Assembly (NCBI GenBank): GCA_032209605.1
Contig: JASFXZ010000007.1
Span: 22,194,264-22,258,263, forward strand
Source of the DNA: Mactromeris polynyma
Taxonomy: Eukaryota > Mollusca > Bivalvia > Venerida > Mactridae
Length of the DNA: 64,000 nucleotides
Direction: 5' to 3'
Positions 31,535 through 43,400 of the stretch are shown one piece after another (the first letter of the stretch is position 1; each line of letters starts with the position of its first letter). Position numbers and translations under genes: made by a program. The notes under the pieces were generated by a model. The model was not told the DNA's origin and made no database searches. It worked only from the letters and a program-made list of their open reading frames with translations.

Positions 31535-34500
31535 ATGGAAAAAAGCGCAGAGGCGGTTGCAATTGGTGAAAATGAGGAATTAAAAGCGTCTTCTGAACCG
31601 GATGATGATCTCCGTCGAATGGAAGATGTGTTGTTGGAATCTGACGAGTTTCACGACATCACATGTTATCCTTGTTCCAAAGACGGGCGAAATATTGGTG
31701 CAGTGAAATACTGTGTGGACTGCAGACAACATATGTGTGATAGATGCTTAGTTCAACATAACAGGTAAATTACAATTATAATGATAAAATCGCATCGAGC
31801 TTATTCATTTCTATTGAATATTTGATATATATTATAATACAATATCTGTATAATGTCTATATCCTGATAATTTAGCTTTTTGTTTTACTATCGTTAATCG
31901 AATCTATTTAATCCAGCTGGATGACCAGCCATTTGTAGGTCAGTTTTTCGTTTAATCTTATTCTACATTAATTTTGATTGGCGCGTCACGTGAAATGTTT
32001 TGGACCGGAGGGATGTTAAGAGCTGTTATAAGACATTTGATGTTATTGTTATTATAATAATTATTATATAGTTTCATTTCTTGACATGTTAATGGGCTTG
32101 AAAAATACTTTTGCGTTTTGCATTTTTAATATACATTTTTCTTTCTAATTCCGTCTTTCTAATTCATACAAATGGAACAGAAGTGAAATAATGATTAGTC
32201 CCGTTTCTGTTCGAGTAAAGTTTAAACTGCGGACCTTCCTTGGCTGATCTGCGAGCTGATACATCGTTTATTGAGTAGCCAGCTACGTGTAGTACAATTC
32301 ATTCAAGTAGTGTCTCCAGAGAAATTAAAAGAAGCGAACGTTTGTATTTAAATCAATTAATGTACATGGTTGATACACGATTTTCGGCAAGGTAACTTGT
32401 TCTCTGCAATATACATATGTTGTTGATAAGCATTTTGAATTAATCGCTTAACGATACTGTTTGTTTTGTAGGTTTGACATAATGAAGAACCATAACTTAG
32501 TAGAAAAAGACGATAAACGCACCAGTAAGGTAAAATGTTGTTACATTATAAAGATGATTTGGTCAGGTGTTTCAATTATGATGATTGTAGCAAAACTAAT
32601 ATACATTAACGCTTATCCCATGTACTGACCTGAACATAACTATCAACGGTTCATTTCATCTTGAAAGTTTGGAAGATTTCTGCTAGGTGGGTGCCCCATC
32701 TATTGACTACGACCAGAAACAGTTGAAACTGGCAAACAGTTGCTAAAATGTAAAAAGCAAATATTGTCAAAGGTGATGAAACCTGGGTACACTATTTTGA
32801 ACCACTAAGAAAGGTTGGGAACAACATTTGGGCCACCAAACATGGCAAAGAAGGTTTTGTAAGTGAAATTGTATGCGAAGGCATAGCTGTACAGATACCA
32901 GTAAATAGGGACGGAAGTGTGACTGGAAGGTATAAAAAAAATAAAATGTACTACGAGAAACTTCGCCGAGTCACAGGTTTCAAACATGTTCTACTGTTGC
33001 ATGACAATGCTGCAGTGTACACATCTAGTATAGTAACACAGTTTGTGAAGTCGGAGAAAGTTACTGTGCTACCACATACTCCTTTTTTCACCAAGACCTG
33101 GCATCGAGCGACTTCTACCTCCATCCAAAATTGAAAAATAATGAAATGAAAAACTCCACTTTTCGATCGGTTTTAAAGGTTACAAACCACAATACATCCC
33201 GCGTCTGTGGTTATGGATGAGATTTGTTGCTGTAAATGGCCGATATCAATGTGTTTTTATTACATATTATGTGCAAACTCAAGTCAATGTTTCGTATTTA
33301 TACGGTGGTTATGAATGCGTTTCTATATTAACATTTTAGACATAGCGTACATATTGACCTTTTCAGACAACGCTTGGTTTACCGACTCAGAAGTGTACAA
33401 GACATCATGGGAAATTGTTAGAGATGTATTGTTGGGGACATGATGAGGTTTGCTGCGTGGTCTGTGTCGCTGTTGATCACAGGTATGTATCGCTAAAGTC
33501 TAAGTTCAGCTTATATAATCATGGTAGCTTTAAGTTACAACCCTGCAATTCATTTTGAGAAATCTTTACCAAATAATGCCGAAGAATCATGATATGATTT
33601 GAAATATTTGAATAATTATACTTGTTAAATATAATATTATTATGTAGTCATATCACACAATGTCATATGATCGCTCGCTACGAATGAAATTTAAGAATTA
33701 ACTACTGTAGTATCATTTAAATTCGCGGGGGTGAAATTTCGCGCAAACAGCAAAAAAGGCAGTTTCGCGCGGGCCTAAATTCGCGCATTTTAAATTTCTG
33801 AAGAAAAAAAAAATTAGACAAAAATGACCGTATTGCAGCGCGTGTTATTATTTCGTACATTCGTATCATAAGCTGCTGCGTATTAACTCTTAATCTGGAG
33901 GCTATCTCTTTAAAAGAGTCGCCAATTAACAATTTTATTGCCAATTGTCATATCTGAATACAATAGAAACGTGTGAAACTTGAATAAACAACATGACCTG
34001 CGAGGATTGCGTCGTATTTTGATCAGTGTCACCAAGCGCTGGTTTAAAGCGTCTATAAAAACGTGATTTTCGGACTGGTATCCCGATACAGTATACACAT
34101 TCGGTTATGAGTTTGACAAGTAATTTCAGCGAACCGGTCGGGAATGAACTAAACCATACCCCATAACAATACCACAAACAATATGACAGGTCCAACGTTT
34201 AATTGGCGTTAATTGACACGACTGTACGATGAAAAGTGTAGAAACAACAAAAGATCGATAAACAATATAAAGGTGTTGGAGATCTTTCATAAATGGCGCC
34301 CTGTCAATTACTCTAAAACAACAATGACAAGTGCGAATAATTCCTTACCACCTAATTATTAATTTTCTGTAACTTCAAATCATTCTTGTCTTTTCCACGA
34401 AGACATTCACATATTTTCTGATAATCTAAAGTTTCTAGTTTATATCTAGTATGTTTACTAGTATTATTCAATGGTTGAAAAATGGGAAAGTCACAACCCG

Positions 34501-37500
34501 TCCACCGTCGGAACCGGGTCTACCTGATCCTGCTGGCGCTTCAAATTCAAAGGAAGCACTATGTATCCAGGCTGCTAATGACGCTGTTGAAGGTGAAATA
34601 TCAACAACGCGGAAAAGAAAACGCGGTGCATACAGTCGCTACGATGACGAGACACGTGCTAAAATCGCCCGTTATGCAATTGATAATGGTGTAATGAAGG
34701 CTTGCAGAAAATTCAGTACTGACCTTAAAAACAAAGTGAATGAGTCTACCGTTCGGGGAATACGGGATTCCTACCTGAAACTAAAGAAAGCCCGTGGGTC
34801 TGATGTCATCAGATTACCACATTCGCCCAGGGGAGCAAAAACTGTGCTAGGTGACCTTGACTTGGAAGTTCAGAATTGGATCCGTAAAGTACGTGTTGAG
34901 GGTGGTGTGATTAATGTACGGACAATTAAAGCAGGTGCTGAGGCTGTTGTGCTTAAGCATGGAAAAAATCAACTTGAGCGATATGGTGGGTACATACGTA
35001 TTACCGACGATCTAGCGCGTTCTATACTAAGGCGTATGGGATTTGTTAAGAGACGTGGCACGAAGGATGTGAAAAGGCTAACTATGGACTTCGAGGAAAT
35101 TAAAGTGCAGTACGTAACTAAGGTTTCAAATGTTGTGACTAAGCATAGTGTTCCGGACAATCTTGTCATTAACTGGGACCAGACTGGCTGCCAAATGGTT
35201 CCCGGGGGTGAGTGGACTATGGAGGAGAGAGGTTCGAAACAAGTAACAATCTGTGGGTTGAATGATAAACGACAGATAACAGTTCTACTTGCGGTCACAA
35301 AGAGTGGTTCACTTCTTCCTCCACAGGTAATCTACGCTGGAAAAACAGACCGTTGCTTGCCTAAGGGTGTAGACTTTCCCGAAGACTGGGACGTAACTTT
35401 CACTGACTCGCATTGGTCTAATGAGGAAAGTATGTTGAGGTATGTGAAGAAAGTGATTATACCATACGTGAACAGTGTACGTGACTCTCTTCCGCTTTCC
35501 CAGTGCAATCAGATGGCTATTTGTATATTCGACGTGTTCAAGGCGCATCGATCAAGCGTTCTTCTGAAACTGTTGAAGGATAACAACATAACTCCACTCT
35601 TTGTTCCTGCTTCATGCACAGACAAACTCCAGCCCTTGGATCTGTCTGTTAACAAGGAGTACAAGGACATTCTGAAATCCAAATTTCACGACTGGTACAC
35701 AGCACGGGTGCTAGAACGATTAGAATCTGACGCAGAAATTGAAAGTGCACGTGTGGACACAAGAACGTCAGTTTTGAAACCAGTTCATGCCAGGTGGCTA
35801 ATTACGACTCACGCCGAAATGCAACCGAAAAAGGAAGTTATTGTAAGAGGCTTTGTTACAGCTGGACTGTTGTAATCATGCACGTTCACATGATTTAAAC
35901 AAATACTGTAATGTGAAAACTGTTCATGCTTATGTGCTTGAAATGATTTAGTTTTAAGTTATTAGGATACTAGTATGCAGAATATAATAAATAAGAAAAA
36001 AGACATTGTTTGTGAATATGTACACGTCTATTACTACTAGTACATGATTTTGTATGTTTATTTATTGCTTAACAAATAAAAAAAAGTAATATCAATAAAT
36101 ATATTGCAATGAAACTTTGTTTGATTACTCGTGTTTTGCATGTCCCCGTGTTGGTAGTTACATGTATACTTAGAGCTACATGTACAGTGATGTTTAGTTT
36201 ACAGAAGCCCCTTTTAAACCGGTGCACAATATTGAATGACAAATCTTTGCAATGATAAGTCCAGTAATAACATGGTGTAAATACAATAATGAGTTCAGTA
36301 ATACCATGGTGTAAATAAAATAATGAGTTCAGTAATACCATGGTGTAAATGAGTTCAGTAACCACATTGTAAATACAAAAGTGAATACAGTAAAGACAGT
36401 GTGCAGAATTATGGTGGTGCAAAACACAATAAAGCACCCAATGATTTCATAGTGTTTCAACTGATTGCTTAATGTATACGTGATGATGACAATGGATGTT
36501 TTTATTGATTCAGTAAATACGGTAAAACTTACCTCGAGGTCCAATCGTGTCATTTCTTTACGACCTTACGTCTTCTTTCCTCATATTCTATGTCGCAGGT
36601 ATTTCAGCAGGTATAAATATCAAAATACAAAAAAAAAAAACTAAAAAACAGCATAGACTGAATCCTGGCTAGATATCACCTGACCTATCCTTTCAAAAGT
36701 TTAACAGGCATTATTGCAAATTTGTTAAAGCATAATGATATAATTCCTTTGTGCTATCATTTACATCTGTTGTATATTACAGTCGCTGCTTGCAAATGGA
36801 ATACATTCCAAAGTTCGCCGAACAACGTACCAGTGATACACTTTCCCAAAGTAAGAACATTTTCCATAAAATAATTCTCTTAGAAAAGACGTTTGGGGAT
36901 GGTATTGAGAAGAAAAAACAGGCTGAAGACACGTTGCAAGCAGAAAAAAATGAAATTCATAACAAAGTTGACATAATACGTCAATTACTGAACAAGCGTC
37001 TTGATGTACTGCAAGAACGTCTTCTAGGGAATCTGGAAGAGAAATATGAGAAGAATAAAAGTATTATTGATGTTGGTAAGCACGTGCTTATAGATGCTGT
37101 GGCAATGCTACGCAAAGAAACGAGCGATCTTACAACCATTATGAGTGATGGAAACGATTCATCAAAGTTTGTTCAGGTCAAGATAGCAGATGCGTCCATA
37201 TCCGAAGTTAGAGGTTTGCAGGAATCCGTTGCAGCAGAAACAACAGTGCATGTTTTCTTTCGTCCAGATACAACGACGTCATCACTTATATACGGCATTA
37301 AAAGTATCGGGAGCGTTGTGGCCAAACCGTCATGTCTGGCTTTGGGTGGAAAAGAAATTGTGAATGTTCGTTGCTCTACAGACCGAAGTGTGCCAACCAT
37401 CAGTGGTATTTGTATGCAGAACAATGGACTCTTTCTAATGACCGATTGGGAAAATTCCAGCTTAAAATGTCTTGACCAGGATTATAATGTCAACGACACT

Positions 37501-38136
37501 TTGTCTCTGCCAGAGCAGCCGTATGATATATGCTGTGTTGACGACTATACAGTCGCCGTTTCGATAACAAATATTCGTTCCATACAATATGTAGAGACAC
37601 GAGGCAAATTGTCATTATCATCATCATTTAAAACCGGGGCTGCCTGTCGAGGTATAGCGTTCTATAGAGACCATCTGTATGTTGCTTGTGGTGGCAACAG
37701 GTTGAAGAAAGAAGGTCGGGGTCATATTGAGGTATACGATAAGTCAGGCGAACCCTTAAAGATATTATCTGAGAATTTGTCGTACCCTGGGCATGTTTTT
37801 GTTGCGAGATCAAAAGTGTATGTAGCAGATAGTTTGAACACTTTGGTTATTTTTGACCTAGAAGGAAAATGCCTCAATTGTTGCAACTACAGAAACATGC
37901 TGAATCCGATGTCCGTAAGTGATGGTCCGGAGGGTCAAATCTTTCTTGGCGGTTGGAGCTCACACAATGTTTTCGTACTGACTGAAAGAGGACATTATGT
38001 TAAGTCCATCCTTGAGAAGGAAGACGGTGTACATAACTTACACACTATCTACTTTGACTGGTTACGATGTAATCTCATATTCACAATGAGAGATTCACAA
38101 TCTGCAATTGTGTACAACATACAAAGTAAGCAATAA
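31535..38136 (+). CDS. RING-less TRIM-like protein (B-box 1, B-box 2, coiled coil, beta-propeller), four exons
   Basis: Exons are 31535-31764, 32472-32529, 33367-33482 and 36783-38136. All introns are GT..AG with matching phases (2, 0, 2), giving 585 codons. An acidic N-terminus without RING leads to B-box 1 (about residues 44-84, CYPCSKDGRNIGAVKYC ... CDRCLVQHN ... H), which is split by intron 1. B-box 2 (about 106-137, CTRHHGKLLEMYCWGHDEVC) is split by intron 3. A coiled coil spans about 155-250 (KKKQAEDTLQAEKNEIHNKV). The last ~300 residues form repeated blades of an NHL/WD-like propeller (GICMQNNGLFLMTDW, VYVADSLNTLVIFD). Similar RING-less proteins are abundant in bivalves, usually annotated as TRIM2/56/71-like. 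Without a RING it is unlikely to be a ligase alone. A binding or adaptor role is inferred. Confidence 0.88.
32655..33180 (+). pseudogene. Mariner transposase remnant in TRIM intron 2
   Basis: Plus-strand pieces in differing frames match mariner: ISARWVPHLL near 32676-32705, then GDETWVHYFEPLRK (first catalytic Asp) near 32773-32815, and FKHVLLLHDNAAVYTSSIV (second Asp) within 32979-33040, followed by a decayed VLPHTPFFT. Stops and frame changes lie between them. It lies between TRIM exons 2 and 3 and does not affect the splice sites. Confidence 0.75.
33705..33800. repeat. Edge of a short repeat (attcgcgggggtgaaatttcgcg)
   Basis: A GC-rich stretch with nested half-palindromes (aaattcgcggggg, aaatttcgcgc, taaattcgcgc) stands out from AT-rich intron sequence and looks like one terminus of a TIR element. 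The opposite terminus was not found, so the assignment is tentative. Confidence 0.35.
34451..35875 (+). CDS. Tigger/pogo-type DDE transposase, intact frame, in TRIM intron 3
   Basis: The 474-codon ATG-to-stop frame lies between TRIM exons 3 and 4. Residues 55-115 are basic (TRKRKRGAYSRYDDE) and carry a CENP-B/pogo-like helix-turn-helix (CRKFSTDLKNKVNESTVRGI). A second DNA-binding segment lies near 135-210. The DDE domain shows Asp243 (INWDQTGC), Asp361 (AICIFDVFKAHRSS) and Asp397 (CTDKLQPLDLSVNKEYK), all three expected acidic positions. No stop or frameshift interrupts it. Terminal inverted repeats were not found, so the copy may have lost its ends or be kept as a host gene. It is most simply a fairly young element. 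It is on the same strand as TRIM. Confidence 0.85.
   Translation: MFTSIIQWLKNGKVTTRPPSEPGLPDPAGASNSKEALCIQAANDAVEGEISTTRKRKRGAYSRYDDETRAKIARYAIDNGVMKACRKFSTDLKNKVNESTVRGIRDSYLKLKKARGSDVIRLPHSPRGAKTVLGDLDLEVQNWIRKVRVEGGVINVRTIKAGAEAVVLKHGKNQLERYGGYIRITDDLARSILRRMGFVKRRGTKDVKRLTMDFEEIKVQYVTKVSNVVTKHSVPDNLVINWDQTGCQMVPGGEWTMEERGSKQVTICGLNDKRQITVLLAVTKSGSLLPPQVIYAGKTDRCLPKGVDFPEDWDVTFTDSHWSNEESMLRYVKKVIIPYVNSVRDSLPLSQCNQMAICIFDVFKAHRSSVLLKLLKDNNITPLFVPASCTDKLQPLDLSVNKEYKDILKSKFHDWYTARVLERLESDAEIESARVDTRTSVLKPVHARWLITTHAEMQPKKEVIVRGFVTAGLL
36263..36390. repeat. 34 bp tandem repeat, about 3.5 units
   Basis: Units start agtaat.ccatggtgtaaat at 36263, 36297 and 36331, with a shortened unit at 36357 (agtaaccacattgtaaatac). 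It lies in TRIM intron 3. Confidence 0.8.
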
Positions 38137-39439
38137 AAACAAGTTCGAAATTCTTGGTGATACAAACTCGTTACATTTTATGACACGTGTGATTTATTCT
38201 AGCACTGCAGGGTTTCTAATTCAGTTTCTTACCAAATTACTTATATGGTTTATGATGCAAACATCATTTAGGTTCACATTTTATAGTGTTGTATAATTGA
38301 GAATATGAATTTATACGTGAAATGTCGTAGTACATCCACCTGTGCATCGTACATTTCTCATACAATTCATATTTTCACATTCACGTCAGTGGTGTACTTG
38401 TCACACAGGTGTGTACATGTGTTGGTGATTTATTCAATTATGAACAAACAGCAGAGCAATAAGATGTATTATGCAAGAGATACAACAATATTGACCAAGG
38501 AGAAGAGACAATATTTGCATTTTTGTGTGGATAATTGTGTCGCATCAAAATTCATTAACGTGTATATTTCTAGTATTATATTAAACTCAGAATTATTTAT
38601 GGACAATTAGGTTGCGTGATTTGGTTGTTGTTGTTGGGTATATCATGTAATGTATGGAGCCACGAATCTTGTTCAATGATGAAGGTAAGGGTATCAAATA
38701 GCACCGAGTTTGTCCAATATATGGACGAAGTAAATGTTTTATATATATGCACAATAGTTCTTCGTATTTTTACTGTAGTAACAATATGCCGGAATAAAGC
38801 TTGTACATTGTAGTTTAAAACCACGTACTCTAGTTTTCGTAATTTATTACTATTCTTGTGGTTGTTGTCTTTATCACTTTCAGCAATATCCACATTAACA
38901 CTAATGCCGTCACCAACAGCCATCACAAACAACATCATCATTTACACCCACGACAGTACAAACAAACGGAAACGCAAATGGTATATAATCTTGACCTATT
39001 TTGCTTCAATAAAATGGATGAAAGTACGTTAACATTCCAATAAAATGTATTTAATTCTTAGATGCACACCACACGAACTTCACCACAGTCAATAAAGTCA
39101 CTGAACATCAACAGTTCAGACACAATCACTACAATCTCTTCAAAAAACATGAAGGAATGATCAACAAGTGAAATGTACGTGTCTTTTAGTACGGTTCGTT
39201 ACTTTACAAATATACAAAGTAAACTACCTCACTTTCCCACAATTGCCTTAAAGTTTCATTTCTTGCAAAAGAAAATGAAAAGTTCAAAATATTTCATTAT
39301 TTTGTTTTTCTTTTAAAGCGAGTCATGTTAATTTTACTGATAACAGTATGAGGCATCGAACGTGATAACCTCTCGAACGTTTAACTAGACTTCAAACATT
39401 TTCGTTAGCACTCATTTATTACTTATTGCAATAGATAGT
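38137..39439. other. TRIM 3' flank, no further gene
   Basis: An AATAAA overlaps the TRIM stop region and another lies at 38793-38798 (ggaataaagc), a plausible polyadenylation signal for a ~650 bp 3' UTR. The small frames here (for example 38305-38610) show no domain. Confidence 0.4.
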
Positions 39440-39990
39440 TTTATCAAATTTGGTGTACATATGTAATAAGATGTTACACGGGCGCCTTGGGAATTTGGAG
39501 AAGAAATAAAAACCCTTAAGTGCATAGAATAATAATGCATGAACACCTGCAAGATTTAAAGGAATGATTAAGTAGTTACATGGAACACCACGAACACATG
39601 ACAATGCCTCTCCACACAGATCCCAGGGAAACAGTAACATAAGACAGTAGGAGTTTAGGAGATGTAAGGACAAACATATATAGGAATTGGAAAGGCAAGT
39701 GAATGTCTGGTTGACTATCAAAAACATGAAAGGGGTGGATGGGATAAATACATTACAGGACAAGCTAAGAGACATCTAGTGGCCACGGTTCAAAGGCGGG
39801 GAAAGATACGAATATAACGTCAAGGCTAAGAACTGCACATGGGGAAAGGGGAATGCAACATTCATAAAAACATAAAAGGAAAGAATAATCCCATAGCAAA
39901 TAGCAATATACGTACAGTCTTGAAGTGTCTGTAAAATACTGGGTGTTAAAAATCCATTCAACAGCTAGCAAACGTCACACTAAACTGTGA
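39440..39990 (-). repeat. Interspersed repeat family A, copy on minus strand
   Basis: Reverse-complement words such as gacaatgcctctccacacag and gggaaacagtaacataagac correspond to the GGAGAGGCATTGTC / TGTTTTCCC core of copy 1. The similarity continues toward 39750 (gggataaatacattacagg matching the tgtattcc region). The body has several differences from the other copies. Confidence 0.65.
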
Positions 39991-42900
39991 TATGCTCACA
40001 GATTTCCAATGTATACACATGGATTGACTAAGTATACAGTAACTAATCCAAAGAAGCCATTACTAATCCATTAATCATTACATACACAATTGAATATATA
40101 CGGTAAATATATTAGTATACCAAGTAAGCAAGCCGCCTCTGTCAGTCCTGCTCTGTTGTAAAGACACGTTTGGTCACCCAAGTCACTCTTTACTTTACAG
40201 TGGGAGTTTTACAGTCTCAACCGACATTTCTGTTTATACATTATTTTTCTTTAGAAACAGTGGTAAGGAAGAAGTTTAAGATGATCATATTAATCACTAC
40301 TACTTCTACTGGCCAGTTCCCTAGTACTGAGATCATTTAGGTAAGTTAAAGTCCTTGTAGAGTAGCGTCTTAAAGAATTTACAAGATATTCACACAGGTA
40401 AAATATCGGACATTTCTGACAACATGCTTGTTGTTAGCTCACTTACGTGACATTCCGTCACAAAAAAATATTGAAATTTAATTATCCATATTATAGGAAG
40501 GAAATGGGATGTCACGCTTGCAATCGGGAAAAGTTCTCAGATCTCTGTATCAGGGAGTTATTGGTTGCTCGAGATATATATTTTTCTATTAAAGAATAAA
40601 ATAAATTAGGTATTTTCTCCCTAGATAATAAACTTTTGGTGCATTTTCCTTAAGGTGTTATGGTATTTATACGATAAAAGAGTAATTATTGGGCCTGAGT
40701 GCCGCACTCCATGCTCATATTTAATTATCAATACTATACATCAAATCTATAAGAAAATATACCACACAGAATATTCAGTTCTCATTGAACATAACCATAC
40801 ATTTTCACACTCAATATGAGTCACTATCGGACTAATGAGAATAAATGTTGTGATTGAGATTTGAGTGCTGAACGTAAGTATCCGTTATAATCCTAGGTCC
40901 TGGATTGTTTGTTTAATACATAAGCCTTTCAAATGTCGATAAAGCTCATGTAATCATCGCTATGCAAATACTGTGAATTGCATAAAATGTTCATTAATCA
41001 TGCCTCGGTATTGTGCATTAAGAGGAAAATGCCTTCAAATATACTACACTGTATGGTACAACATTTTTAGAAATATTATGCGCTGTCTATTGAAGTTCTG
41101 ATTTGTAAATAGGGCATTCCCTCTTCCATTTTTTCACTTTTTATATACTTTCAGAATTTTTTTGTTTTGAAGCAAAAGCTGTCAATTTTTCCCTCAGATA
41201 CAAAACAATCGATCTTATCTGTACTACAGTACTTTGATTTTGATTGGTGATACCGGCGGATTCCGCAAATTCCATTCACGCATATCTTGTGATGATTAAT
41301 GTTTGAAAAATAGACCATTGCTCCTAGATAACAAGTTCTTTAATTTGTTGTGTCACATTTACTTTTATTTATCATCTAGTAAAAACCTTAACTATCAGAA
41401 TACTGACAAAATGTTCGTGATGACAGAGTAATCTGTGAGTGCGGACATCGGTACCGGAGGATACCGGCGTTTAGTTGCATCGTCGTTGTGTCGTTTTACA
41501 GTGATTTAACCCCTTGCAACCCAGGTGGCGTTATTGTAATATTTTGATGAGAACTTTATCGTCGACTTCTAATTAGGTTATTTTAATGAGCTTCGCTGAA
41601 TTTTCTAAGTATTTCGGTAATTATCAATCAAAATAACGCAACTTCTTCGTCAACCTATTCTGTGCAGTGTAAACAATGCTTGGGTGATGAGACAAAGTTG
41701 TATTTAAATGACTTTCACACGCAAACCTAAATTACAACATATTTACAGTAGACTCGAACAAAGTCCAAAACAAAACGTAGCAACATAAAATCAAATTGGA
41801 TTATAATACACTTGTCTTCATTGATGTGTGTGTAAGACCTCGACGCTGGAAAACATCTCATTTCTTCCAAATAATATGTCAAGTCATCGCAGGTATAAAC
41901 CTAATTCGATAAGGCTTTCATTATCGATTTATCCATTATATTGGGTATGTGGTGGGAAGGTTGTTTAAATCATAGTTTCAATTATAAACGGATGAAGAGG
42001 TTGTATACTACACCCCTATACTCGACATTTAGGTAAACACGATAATGAAAGAAATAGCGAATTTGAGTTAGAATGCAGTAACACTTTCAATTTGTTATTG
42101 ATAACATATTGATGATTTTATAATGAAACAAAAGGTTGCTTCAGATGTGAAATGCTGTTTCAAGTCCATTTCATTTCTGGAACATCTATGCAAATTGTAA
42201 GTATCTTGTAATTATAATATTGAATATTCCAAAATACAGTATCCACTATTGACACATACCTGCAATGAAAAATATATGAAGTATAACGTAGTAACTAGCT
42301 ATGTCATACCACAAAATATGTTTCAAGTGGGAGGATTGAAGAAACAGCATAGGTGAGTTAGATTTATTTCATGTTGTTTAAACGTCCTTATTTATTGAAA
42401 TGTCATCGGCATTCTTGATTCGTTAATCATTGCACAATTAGCCATGCTTTATTCAGGCTTCACGGTCATGCTTGATTTTCGTTCATGGTACACTCAGTCT
42501 TGTTTAGTGGACACGTTTAAATTGTGTGAATATGCTATGCACATTCTCAAGAGACGTCCTCCTTCGAACAACATTATCATTTTTAATATAATAAAAAAAA
42601 CTCTAGAACAACAACCTCATGAAACAATGGCCGAATCTTCCATAGGGTGTTCATCTGGCGAGGTTACACTGTATTATATACAGCGTAAATGATAAAGTCG
42701 TAATGATAAACGATGTCAAAATTTGCAACAAAAGATAAGTGTAACTATGCCATGTCAAAATCTAGAACAATTATGTACATGATATATAGAACAGGGTTAA
42801 TGTTCTTTGGGTGTGGAAGCTAAAACAACAAAGGTATGTTTTATTTGTTATATATATAATTTAACAAAGATCTGTTTGAAGATTATAATTTATCTTAGAT

Positions 42901-43400
42901 CTTACATTTAAGTTATACAGTATGTTATCAACACAAGCATTGTATGTTAGTTGCAAAAGTATATGTGTATCATATTATATGCTAAACATGTATTTGCCAA
43001 TCGTAGGGTTGTTTAATGAATATGCTGTCCATGATTTTACTTACACAAACGTGACGGACAGGGTTTCATTTTTTTGCAATCAATTGGGGGCACATAATAT
43101 AGCCTGCGTATATATAACCACACATTTAATATGTATAGTAATATGCATCACTATTTCCTACATTAAGATGTAATAAATATGTTAACGATAACATTTATCT
43201 AAAATATGTGATAATCAAACAGACTGGGTGATAAAAAGAAGTTCAAACGATATAACCTTTATACATGACTGCGGCATAAATAATCACTGGTATGTGTATT
43301 TAGGAATGATTAAACCAACATTTGACTCTAATCTAATTCAGGTTTTTCCTTCAATTTTGTAAACTCTCAGAATTGGATGTTTAAACTATTGTTTTTACAG
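39991..43400. other. Intergenic, nothing recognised
   Basis: This is about 3.4 kb of AT-rich sequence without domain-bearing frames, LTRs or clear inverted repeats. Frames at 42444-42692 and 42922-43173 have no recognisable features. Confidence 0.4.

Noticed and set aside
34969..35298. 109-codon minus-strand frame
   Set aside because: It is antisense to the conserved DDE domain of the Tigger transposase.
36069..36553. Two overlapping minus-strand frames
   Set aside because: They derive from the 34 bp tandem repeat in the TRIM intron; no domain.
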